Source: Tillandsia leiboldiana
Taxonomy: Eukaryota; Streptophyta; Magnoliopsida; Poales; Bromeliaceae
Assembly: GCA_029204045.2 (NCBI GenBank)
Contig: CM055065.1
Location: 50,063,553-50,127,552 of the forward strand
Length of the DNA stretch: 64,000 bases
Direction of reading: 5' to 3'
Both the position numbers and the translations under genes were made by a program. Position 1 is the stretch's first letter. Every line of letters begins with the position of its first letter. Below are positions 1 through 10,655 of this stretch, in pieces. The notes beneath the pieces are model-generated. The model worked only from the letters and a program-made list of their open reading frames with translations, ran no database searches and was not told the origin of the DNA.

Positions 1-3000
1 AGATCACCTTGGGAGGGTGCGCCATTAGAGTTGTGGAAACCGAGTTGCTTGTATATGGTCAGGGCTTGAGCTATCATGGAGGAAGGGTTCCCGGCGGCGC
101 TTGGGAGCAACATTGTAGTTCCCTGCATAAGATAGACGAATGCGGAGATCAGCGGCGCGCTATGCTCGAGCTTCGGTTAATGATTACTTGAAAATTTGGC
201 GTTCGCTCACCTCCTTAGCGATGGAACCAAATGCTTTTATGTATTGCTCGGCAATTCTTAGACTCGCTGCCTAGCGACAGGAAAGAAAACACATGAACTT
301 TAAAAACACAAAAACAAAGCCAATACAAAAAGGAAAGGAAATAGATAGAAGGCGAAGCAAATAGATCTAGGGTAAATGCGGGTTATGTATAGTGGCTAAA
401 ACATAGTTGTATACGATTTTTCCTGACCTGAATATCAACGTGGATAATAAATGTGTGGATGGTGTTTAAACATAGCGGAATAAAACCACGTAATGGAGAT
501 ATATAGGGAAAATATGCGTATTAGTGAACTATGTAATCTTATCATTCGATACTTTAGTGTGCGTAGCATTATGTCCATACACACTTTTGGCGAACCAAAA
601 TGAATTGCAGGAACAGCATGAGCCGGGGAAGAGAAACCAAACCTCAGCACCTCCCTCGGCTTTCATGGACTCGGATAACAATCTAAGCCCGTCGGCAGTT
701 GCTCGTGATCTAGCAAGAATAGCTTCAGCTTCACCTGGTGTATTTATATCATAGATGAGTGCGAGTCAAGAAAGCTGCAACCTTAAATTAAATAGAAAGC
801 TGTAGCCTTAAATTGGACAGAAGAACCAGACAGCTTCGAACAAATGAAAAATAATAATCAGGTAAGGATGAGTCCATCAATAAAAAATAAAAATATATTT
901 TTCAGTTTTGCATGTGCTAGAGCAAAAAAGTGAACTTGCATATGGAACTCCAAAGAGAAAAACGAAAAAAAGCAACATCTAGAAGAACAAAATATGTAAG
1001 CTTTTCAGGATGGGCGAGGTATCCAATTTGTTGGTTAATTACAAATGTCCGTGATGTAATATAGATATGCATAGCTGGAACTGTTCACCTGCAGTGCCGT
1101 TGAATGGAGCTAGCAGATGATTTCAAATGCATAAATGATTTGAAATTGAAGACTGAATATATGCCCGTCCATGCCGAAAATGTATTTAATGGGAGGTCAA
1201 ATTGTCACAAAAAATTGCTCATAATATCAAAAATGCTAACAGCAATTGTATCTTAGTTTTATCTACAATATTCTGTTGTCTGGAATTGAAATCATTTTCA
1301 CTCGTGAGAAAAACTCTAGGTTTCAACTGTGCAGACTACCAGAAACCATGTTCTTTCCTTTTCGGTCGGGGTCGGGCCTTCGGCCTAAGCGAGTCTTGTT
1401 TAGAAACAGCGAAGCTAAACGCATTGATTTTGAAAAATATGAGTTTATCTGCCTAAGGAACTCTTGTCCTAGTCGTGATGCACTATCTAGATTCGGGGAG
1501 TTTGGATGGGGAAAAGGAATCGTTTTCGCCAACTCTAGATAGAGGACTCAATTGTTCCACATTGTTCTCAACTGTTTGAGAGCTTGAGAATTAACACATT
1601 CTATTTCAACTGATTAGTAACAACACATTAGGTAGGGGGCCAAAGATGAAAGATATAAAAGAAATTGAACAGGGAAAACAAGCCAACAACAAAAAGTTCT
1701 CATACTTTCTATCTGCTCGAGAGGCAAAAGCCAATAGGCAGTCTGGGGCTTTTGATTTTGCTCGAAGGCCAAATAAGCTTCGAAGTCTTAAAGGCAAAAA
1801 GGGCTGCTTAGATGCTTCTGATTGTAGCTGTAGTGGGAACAATAGAGGAGATTTTAATGAAAAAAGAGGTTGGGGCTTGCTCAAGCAGTTTTACTCATAT
1901 GGCACCTCGGCAGAAGCTCCAACCAGACCATAACCGAGCCTCGAGAAAAATTTCAGTTCAGAACCCAATAATTAATGACACCGAAAGGTCATCTTAGCAT
2001 TTTTCAATGCATAACTAGAACAGCCATTTAACCAGATGAACATGCATTTAAGTTTTCTTTTCAATGTCATCTGAAGAAAACAAGGTATTATCTCGAATTG
2101 GGCATGACAAACCTGCAGATCCACACATGCTATACATCTACTATAATAAAGGGCATATATGAATTCAGAAGGCTCCCGAGTCAATTCAAAGAACAGAAAC
2201 GGTCAAAATAAAATGAATATATGATAACAACCAAATTAAAATAATTCAATTAATCAGCACTTTAGACTAAGAGTACCATGATGATAGCACTTCAGTTAAT
2301 AACATAGAATATAAAGATTTTCTGAATTTTAACCTAATTTTTGCAGTAGAAGAAATAGGTAGACATCATTTCTGGTTACATATAAAAGAAGATGATATAA
2401 CAATGCTAAAAACTCTAAAAAAAAACTAAAAAAAAACGTACCTTTAGCCCTATTCACCTGATCCATCATTGCAGCTTCTGATGCCAAAATCACAGAACTC
2501 TTCTTGCCATCAGCAATGTTAATGTGAGCTTGCCTCTCTCCTGGTAGAATCAAACGGCATTAAAGCAATTCTTAGTTGCTTACATTTGCTCTTTTAATAC
2601 ATTCCACATACAGAATAAAGCATTTAGTATTGCATTGATCACCAATATTAGCAATACAAGATATCTACCATGGTCACAATTAGATGGAAAGAGAAAAACA
2701 TTCCTCGGAAAAGATATTAAGCGAAAGCAAGAAGCATAATATGGTTCATTTGAATAATATAGCAGCATTAGGCAGAAAAAAAACTCTTAATTTCACGAAA
2801 ATTACCTTCTGACTCGAGAATTTGAGCACGCTTTCTTCTTTCTGCTTCAGCTTGCATCTCCATAGCTGCCTTCACCCCAGGTGGAGGAGATATATCCCCT
2901 GCATGAAGGAAAGAAGAAAAAGTAAGAAAATTTAACCCTAAACAGTGGTAGATTACAAAAGGAACAGCTCAACATGAGGGCGAAAAAAAAAAAACTTACT

Positions 3001-4647
3001 TATTTCATAACGCAGACACTTCAGGCCCCAATCTGAGGCTGCCTCATTAATTGCTCTCTGTTACAGAAAATCAATACTTATTAATCAATTAATTATAATC
3101 CAGATGAACCAGAAAATTCTGGATAAATTCACACCAACCAAATGCATCAATTGCTCACTGATTCCCCAAAAGGTGTTACTAGACTGAATATCAGATCTCA
3201 GATGGTTGGAAGCAAGAAGGGAATGTCATTGTTCACAAGATTAGCATTATGAATTTTTTCATGAATTCTAGTTAACAACATGAAATCTTCACTTCTAAAT
3301 GCAAGTTTTGAGTCATATATGCCAACCTAAAAAGAGTACAGAGCATCAACCCTGTCAGGTATGCATGCTCGAAATTCAAATCATTGGCATAACAAACTTT
3401 TAAGAACGAAATGCAGTCTTATAACGCCCACAACATCAAGAAAACAGCCGACTAGCAGAACTATCAACATAAGATCACAAGAGACAAAACTGAAAAGCAG
3501 CCGTTGTATAAAATAAATGCAAATATTGATATCAAACAAACATTTTCTTGCAACCGTCATTTTTCTCATCTAACTCACAAATAATCTTAATGTAACCTCT
3601 TACATCCCAATACTGTACTACAGAATTTTATCTGCAATTTTTTTTTCCTGCAACCAATATTATCCCTTCCAATTTTTTTCTGCTTCCTGACAATCTTTCG
3701 AACATGATGCACATAAACTCATGGGGAGCTCTATCCACATCTTACAGTGAAATAGCACCATTCCCATTGGCAAATCATTGTCCTTTGCTATCTATCCACT
3801 AGTCTAATACAATGTGAGTAACATATTGAACTAGGTAAACTCATTTAGTTAGTTCATCAATGAAAATTTGTCATTTTTGGTGCGTTGTGGAGCCGCGTAC
3901 AAAGAACAATTCAGAGAGAATGAAATTGTACCACAATATTCTCATTAAGCATGTCCCTTTCTTCGAATGTCTTGTCCAGTGTAATCTTCCCCAGCTCGCT
4001 CCTCATCGTCGTCTGCGCCAGCTGAATCACCGCGAATATCGGGTTCTCCACACCGTACGAGGCGAGGATCGGATCAACAATCTGCAAAAGCTCAATCCAA
4101 TCCAACTCATCGAACAATTCCATCTTAATCGAACTGAAGAAAGAGAGAAACAAGCAGAGACCTTGACGTAGAGCACCCCATCGATGAGGATGCTAACATT
4201 GTCCTTGGTAATGGCGGATTGATCCGGAATGGGTATCGCCTCCTCCTTAAGCGAGTGGACGTACGCGATCCGATCGACGAGCGGGACAAGGAGATGGATC
4301 CCTGAGTCTAGGGTTCGCAGGTACTTCCCGAATCTCTCGACGACGAACGCCTTCCTCTCCGGCACGATCCGGATCCCCCAGTTGGTCGGCGTCGACGACT
4401 GCTCATACCTACACCCCCGATCACCAAATCAAGCAGAGCACGAGACGAGATCTCGGGTTAGGGTTAGGGTTAGGGTTAGGGTTTTGTACCTGGAGGAGGA
4501 GAAATCGTCGCGGGAGCGGCCGCTGCGGTAGAGGCGGAGGGGGATGAGGGGGCAGGGGAGGGGGAGGAGGTGGTGGGGGAGAGGGGAGAGGGGAGAGGAG
4601 AGGGATGAGCGGAGTAGGGGGAGGGATTTGGCTCGCCACATCGCCAT
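1..4647 (-). CDS. SLP: Stomatin-like protein 2-type (SPFH/Band 7) mitochondrial protein, 3' end cut by window
   Basis: Exons on the minus strand, with agreeing phases: 4647-4490, 4408-4162, 4081-3932, 3057-3000, 2898-2806, 2540-2442, 734-643, 270-211 and 122 to beyond 1. About 359 residues are visible. Residues 1-50 are Arg/Ser/Pro/Leu-rich with no acidic run, as expected of a mitochondrial presequence. The SPFH domain follows, with VPERKAFVVERFGKYLRTL, then VLYVKIVDPILASYGVENP, IQLAQTTMRSELGKITLDKT, and the coiled region AAMEMQAEAERRKRAQILES. The C-terminal stomatin-like part has AEQYIKAFGSIAKEG and SSMIAQALTIYKQL. Family members form inner-membrane scaffolds linked to respiratory complexes; that role is inferred from homology. 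The start at 4647 (MAMWRAKS) gives a good presequence and is followed by an in-frame second Met. Intron 6 (735-2441) is long and I see no gene in it. Intron 1 holds four TTAGGG units. Confidence 0.93.
4455..4484 (+). repeat. Four TTAGGG units in SLP intron 1
   Basis: GGGTTA is repeated four times just inside the donor of SLP intron 1 (the donor lies at 4489-4488 on the minus strand). The transcribed strand therefore reads CCCTAA. This is the six-base vertebrate/Asparagales-type unit, not the usual plant TTTAGGG, but the run is too short to say anything about the telomere type. Confidence 0.85.
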
Positions 4648-4721
4648 TGTTGTGAGCTGAGGTTTGAGGAAGGGGAAGAACCAAAACCTCGTAAAAAACC
4701 TCTCGATGAGACGATGAACGA

Positions 4722-4753
<32 letters not shown>

Positions 4754-4754
4754 G
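4722..4754. repeat. GA microsatellite in the SLP leader
   Basis: A GA/CT run of about 33 bp lies 75-107 bp upstream of the SLP start codon, read as CT on the transcribed strand. Similar runs occur in the leaders of four other genes in this window. It probably belongs to the core promoter or 5' UTR. Confidence 0.85.
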
Positions 4755-4996
4755 GTTTGTGTTACTGTGCAATAAAATGGGGCCTAATTGCAATTTTAGT
4801 CCTCAACATATAAAACTTGAGCAATACCCGTGAATCCGATCGGATGTACTATAGACATTTCATTTATCCTCGAATTAAAATTTTTTTTACTGATCATTTC
4901 TAATTTATTTTATTTTAAAATAGATGAAATATAAAATATACATTCATATATAAAAAATATTTTTCATAAAACATAGGGCTTAAGTAATATGGAAAA

Positions 4997-5157
4997 TGCT
5001 ATGTGTACACCCCTTTCGGGGTGTACATCATACACCCCACCCATCTAAGGGTGGGGGTGTGATGATGGGTCACTTGATGTGACCCGTAAAAAATATCGCC
5101 ACCATTAAAATGGTGGAGGTGTATGATGTACACCCCTTCGGGGTGTACATGTAGCAT
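4997..5157. mobile_element. Five-hairpin MITE, copy 1 (subfamily I)
   Basis: About 160 bp with inverted termini that begin TGCTATGTGTACACCCC and end GGGGTGTACATGTAGCA. It is built of five hairpins in series: 5004-5027 (10-bp perfect stem TGTACACCCC, loop TTTC), 5035-5056 (8-bp CCCCACCC stem), 5067-5085 (7-bp GGGTCAC stem), 5099-5116 (8-bp CCACCATT stem) and 5127-5149 (10-bp TGTACACCCC stem, loop TTC). No coding capacity, so any transposition would be non-autonomous. Confidence 0.85.
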
Positions 5158-5235
5158 TGCTCAAGTAATATTATCCGTACATCCGAAATCGGATGTATGA
5201 TATACACCTCACACATCTTGGATGGGGGCTTTTCG

Positions 5236-5361
5236 TTGGTCACTTTGAAGTTATCAATAAAATTCACCCCATTTCATAATAGATGGACTGTAAAATTTAC
5301 GAGGAGTATTTTTCTGAAACATGTGACATTTTACTTCTCTATATTGCTCTTACTTTAGGAT

Positions 5362-5452
<91 letters not shown>

Positions 5453-5595
5453 TTCACCCCATTTTGTTGGTCACTTCGAAGTTATCAATAAAATTCACCC
5501 CATTTCATAATAGATGGACTGTAAAATTTACAAGGAGTATTTTTCTGAAAAATGTGACATTTTACTTCTCTATATTGCTCTTACTTTAGGATTAA

Positions 5596-5637
<42 letters not shown>

Positions 5638-5640
5638 AAA
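5236..5640. repeat. Local direct duplication with two AT microsatellites
   Basis: The block starting CACTTTGAAGTTATCAATAA at about 5240 and running through ATTGCTCTTACTTTAGGATT recurs from about 5472 to 5600 with only a few changes. Each copy ends in a (TA)n run, at 5365-5449 and 5600-5635. The second copy abuts five-hairpin MITE copy 2. Confidence 0.8.
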
Positions 5641-5641
5641 A

Positions 5642-5803
5642 TGCTATGTGTACACCCGTAAGGGGTGTACATCTCACACCCCCAACCCATCTAAGGGTGG
5701 GGGTGTGATGATGGGTCACTTGATGTGACCCGTAAAAGATATCGCCACCATTAAAATGATGGAGATGTATGATGTACACCCCTTCGGGGTGTACATGTAG
5801 CAT
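5642..5803. mobile_element. Five-hairpin MITE, copy 2 (subfamily I)
   Basis: Near-identical to the copy at 4997-5157, with the same order of GTACACCC, CCCATCTAAGGG, GGGTCAC/GTGACCC, CCACCATT and TGTACACCCCTTCGGGG stems. It lies directly between two AT microsatellites (5600-5635 and 5808-5843). The first hairpin has one mispair relative to copy 1. Confidence 0.85.
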
Positions 5804-5805
5804 TG

Positions 5806-5807
<2 letters not shown>

Positions 5808-5845
<38 letters not shown>

Positions 5846-6134
5846 ACAAAATTTAACATTTTATAATTACTCTTTCAAAAGTTTAAGTTGTTCGTATATG
5901 TCCTTCTGGTTTGTTATCGTTTGCTTGCTGTTTATTTTTTAACAAAATATAAGTTAAATATCAATTTTATTTTTGCAAATATGTTCCTTCAAGAAATTTT
6001 AACTGTTAAAAAAATATATCTATGATTAAGTATAATATCTGAAAAGGTAAAAAAATAAATTTACCTACTCATTAATCAAGATTAAATATTTAATATATAA
6101 TTAATTATATTTTTCTAATCGACATGGACGGTAA

Positions 6135-6219
<85 letters not shown>

Positions 6220-8733
6220 AAAATTTTTAAAGTGATAAATATGAAAAATTGAATTTTGTTGAAATATATTTGTTATTCGATATATTTAGGAATCAATATG
6301 AAATTAATTTTTTAATTTATTATAACGATAAAACGTATTAAACTTATTTGAATTATGAATCATTTTAAAGTTACTATTTAATTTTTAAAAAAATTAATTT
6401 TACTATTAAAATTTTAAATTTATTTGATTTAAATCAGTTATTAATACTTTAATTTTAAAATTTAAATTAATTACTTATGTTATGAAATATATTAATTATA
6501 TATGTAAAACTAAACGACATATTTAAATTTTAAAATAAAAATACTATTAATTTACTCAAATTAAATAAATTAAAAATAGTCAGAAATTTAGAAAAAAATT
6601 ATATATTTTTACTTATTATAAATTCAAAGTAATATTTTTAAATTTCTACAATTAAGTTTTACAATCAAATTAATTTAATCGAATAATAATATATTGCCTA
6701 TTCAAAATAATATAAAAGTACTATGGTCCATGAAGTGAAAACTTAAAATATTATATTATTGTTTTATTTGCAATACATGAATATCTAATTAAGTAAGACA
6801 TTGTCTGATAATATGTAAAAATATTATTTTTATATTATAAAAGTTGGAAACATATTAAAATTATTTAAAATTTATTTTTTATATATATAATAAATTTACA
6901 TTCATGACCCTCAGCTGAGAACTATGTTAACTATAATTTTAAAATAATGAAGGAAACATCTTAAGCACTTTTTGAATTATTTTGAATTTTCTTTGTATTA
7001 ACCTTCTCTATTTTTTTGTTTGTAAATAACTCCTATAAATTTATGCTTTTAGGAATGATTATCTCGTCCTAATACAATTTCGTGTTTATAAATTATTTTC
7101 GATATTGAGATTTTCAAATCTATGATTCGCTCTGCTAGATTTGAGTTAGAGTATTTGAACTATCTATAAAATTTTATGATTTTTTAATATTATTTACATA
7201 ATGATTAAAGAAGTTCAAAATCAACAATTTTAATAATCGTGATGAGTCGTTTGTAAATTTAACGGTGTAGAAATATTTAAATCCCGGAAAATTTTAATAA
7301 AAAATTTTTATACTATATAAAATATGATTAATATTTTTGATTTAAAATTTTAAAATTATATCATCACATTTTGTGAAATTTTTATTTTTAATTATTGATT
7401 TTACGTTATTTCGATCACTACACAAATAATATCGAAAAACTATAAAACTTTTTTTTCTAAATATTTTAAATATTCTAAATCAAATCTAATCATAGTTCCA
7501 AAATCTTAATATTGAAAATAATTTATAAATACCCACTCACGAACTATTCTTATTATAAACATAAATTTACAGGACCAATTGCAAAAAAAAGAAAAAAAAA
7601 CCAACAACAACAACATCCCAACAACATCCCAAATCCTATTTATTCAGTGTGATAAGTAAACACCCTATTTATTGGATGGATTTTAGTATAAGATCAGTCC
7701 CAACAAGTAAGATTTATAAGAAAAATAAAACTCCCATGAATTTATAAAAAAAAATATTATATACAACTCTATGCAAACATATAAAATAATTAGTAAATTT
7801 CTATAAAATTTAAACGATGGTCCATCCAAAACTTTAATGAATTAGAAAGTTAAATCGGCGGGTCGAGGCCTACGACTTGTCGCCACCAACGACAGTGTTT
7901 AAGATAATACTTTGGATTGTGACGAAAACAATCGAGATTAGATTCGTTATCCAGTCGCCGCGACGAAAATGATGAGAAAACAAATTATATATATATAAAT
8001 AATATAGTGAATTTTCACATGTCCCTTTGGCAATTGGTATAAGAGGATAAGAAAGTTATTTTCCTCTTATATTCAAACGTGATTTTGAATGGAAAAATAT
8101 TTATTCCCTTCCATACTAAATTATTCGGTAAGTTATTCGGTATAAGGGTGGAGCAGCTGTTTTACCCCACAGGTGAACAGCTGTTCCACCTATTGTTTAC
8201 TCTTTTTTTATTATTATTTTAATTTTTTTAAATTATAAAATATTTAAATTTATAATTGTTTTTTATAAATTTTAAATCTCTTTATTCTTTTTATTTTTCT
8301 TAAATTTACTAAACATAATTTTTTTTATTCCCGGTACAACTCCTATACTCAACCAAACATAAAATTATTTTAATTTCTGCTTGTACTTGAATTTATACTT
8401 ATCCTAGAAATAACTATTTTTTTTTTATATTCGAACCAAACGCGACCGATTAAACGACGAAAATAAAAATTTATTTATTATATACAAAATTAATCAAATA
8501 AAAATCGGCTAAATGATAACAAAAGTTTTTTTTTTCTTTATTCAAAGTAAGGTAATCAAATTCTTAAAATGTACCTAACAATTCTACCATTGCGTTACAT
8601 CAATTCACCGCACACCTTAAAGCTGCATGAATGGTGGATAAAATTTCTCCAGTCGATAACGGTCACATCAAATTATTTTTCTTTTTGTATAACTCCACTT
8701 GCCGAAATAATTATTCATAACCCTTTTGGAAAA
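5808..8733. other. AT-rich intergenic DNA with AT microsatellites
   Basis: No gene seen. (TA)n runs lie at 5808-5843 and 6137-6215. The remainder is very AT-rich with no coding-like open frame. From about 8020 to 8450 there is an element-like stretch with short palindromes (GGAGCAGCTGTT and GAACAGCTGTTCC) whose end carries an 'accaaacgcg' motif typical of degraded MITE termini. Confidence 0.6.
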
Positions 8734-8900
8734 AGCTAAGTGTACATTTTATTTGAGGTGTATATCTTACATTTCATTCATTTTAGGATGGGGTGAATTT
8801 CATTCGTCACTCCCTACTTCGAAGTGACGAGTGAATGAATGCCCATCTTAAAATGGGCTAGGTATAGAATGTACACCCCAAATGGGATGTACATATAGCA
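8734..8900. mobile_element. Five-hairpin MITE, copy 3 (subfamily II)
   Basis: Starts GCTAAGTGTACATTTTATTT and ends GGGATGTACATATAGCATAG. The middle carries a TTCATTCGTCAC / GTGACGAGTGAATGAA stem in place of the GGGTCAC stem of subfamily I, and a CATTTTAGGATGGG / CCCATCTTAAAATGGG pair. More diverged than copies 1 and 2. Confidence 0.7.
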
Positions 8901-9040
8901 TAGCTCTATTCTTTTACGATATATAATTTTATATAAACATATTGAATAGCAAATATTATAACGATTTGAATTACTAAAAATAATAATTTTTAAATTTTTA
9001 AATTTATTTATTATTATTAGTGTTTATATTTTTTTATATA

Positions 9041-9238
9041 TTTTCGACTGATGATTGGCTCTAATGCCAAATGTAACAACCCGATCCACTGACAAGATTC
9101 GGTCAACTAACAATAATAATTTATCGAATCTAAACCACCAATCCAAAATATTTAAGACTAGTTATTATTACTAGTGTTTATTGTCTCTTATATACCCAAT
9201 CATATTCTCATTCCCATATGTCGTGGGAGGTGTCACAA
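9041..9238 (-). mobile_element. TRIM-type LTR remnant with primer-binding site
   Basis: Read on the minus strand it begins TGTGACACCTCCC at about 9237. It continues through a TATATAAGAGACAAT block and a TAGTAATAATAACT block, ends in GTTACA, and is followed by a primer-binding-site-like TTTGGCATTAGAGCC (compare TGGTATCAGAGCC for initiator tRNA-Met). The same layout occurs at 53209-53376. No coding sequence. Confidence 0.7.
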
Positions 9239-9592
9239 ATATTTTCGCATTAAATTAAATATTTTATATTTATTTCTTTAAAAATTTTACGTTGTTTATA
9301 TATGTCCCTCTAGTTTGTTGCCGTTAATTTGCTATTTATTTTTTTAACCGAATATAAGTGAAATATTAAATTTGCTCTTACAAATATGTTATTCTAAAAA
9401 TTTCAACTATTAAAAAATATAGTTATGATTAAGTATAATATCTCAAAGGATAAAAAAATAAATTTACCATACTAACTAATCAAGATTAAGTACGTTAATA
9501 AGGACATATATGAATAATTTTAAATTTTACAAATATATATCTGTTATTTGATAGCTCTACAGTGAGCAAGTAGGAAATTAATCCTATTAAAT

Positions 9593-10048
9593 AGAGATAA
9601 TTGCCTGTGTACCTCTGAAATCTGAAAAAATATCTGATTTACCCCTCTTATTTTTTTTCTTTCTAATATATCCTTCATATGTTCCACCGTTATTAAAAAT
9701 ACCCCTACCGTTTCCCTTTGTTAAGTTAACAAGGATTAAACTAGAGTTAAATAATAATCTGAGTTGAAAACTATTAGATATACTTATTTTGTCCCTATCT
9801 ACCAAAACTATTGAAAATTTTAAGGGTACATAAGAAAAGTTGGTTATGGTAGAAGGATATATTTGAAAGGGCAAAATGATAATTTTACATAGATAACGAC
9901 AGCTCCAAACGGTACACTAACAGAGTTTAACTTCAGGAGTATTTTAGAAAGAAATTAGAACGTAAGAAGGGTAGTTTTAATATTAGCCTTTTAAGAAGAG
10001 TAAATCTAAAAATAGAGAAATTTTTAAGGGTATATAGGAAATTGCCCT
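9593..10048 (+). mobile_element. Non-coding dispersed repeat (family B), copy 1
   Basis: About 455 bp starting AGATAATTGCCTGTGTACC and ending with GGAAATTGCCCTTA, whose reverse complement resembles the start, so it has imperfect terminal inverted repeats. The same element, in the same orientation, recurs at 14903-15521 inside the NAC gene. No protein coding seen. Confidence 0.75.
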
Positions 10049-10310
10049 TATTAAATATATCAAATATTTAAGTGAGGTGCATGATGTGTACGGGGTACAC
10101 CAGGTGCACGGAATAGTAGTAATGGAGAGCATGAATGGCAATCTCGTAATTATATCCCAATTCCATGCCCACTCTCTATACGCGGTATATCCTACGAAAT
10201 CCCAATCCTCCCCCACGCGGTACACCGTGTCCCCGTTTCCCTTCCCCCACTCCTCTCTACTTTTTCCACAACGTGGAAAAAAAAGAAAAAGGGGAAAAGA
10301 AACGAACGGT

Positions 10311-10356
10311 GAGCTCTCTCTCTCTCTCTCTTTCTCTCTCGCTCTCTCTCTCTCCT
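10311..10356. repeat. CT microsatellite in the NAC leader
   Basis: A CT run with a few interruptions about 300 bp upstream of the NAC start, followed by telobox-like AAACCCTA at about 10367. This placement is typical of plant core promoters or 5' UTRs. Confidence 0.8.
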
Positions 10357-10655
10357 CTCCAAATCCAAAACCCTAGTAGAGGTGCAAAAATCGGCCACAA
10401 ACCCTAATCGACTAGGGTTTTTTTGAGCTTCGTCGATCCTTCTACTACGAGGGTTTCGATCACGGCGAAGCAGGCGAGCGCAGAGACGATCTCTACGAGT
10501 TGGAGCGCGGCGGTGGAGCTGGGTAGTCGGAGGATCGCGATCGCGAGAAGGGACGGAGGCGGTGGCGCTGGGTGACCCTCCCGGGGGATCTTCGGTGTTC
10601 GATCGCGGCGGAAAGAGGCGATCTCTTCGATTTGGAGTGGTGGCCGAGGGCGGCG

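Noticed and set aside
4455..4484. TTAGGG run as evidence of a telomere or of an Asparagales-type telomere
   Set aside because: Only four units inside an intron; the larger array at 15104-15330 is of the TTTAGGG type, so no conclusion about telomere type is possible.
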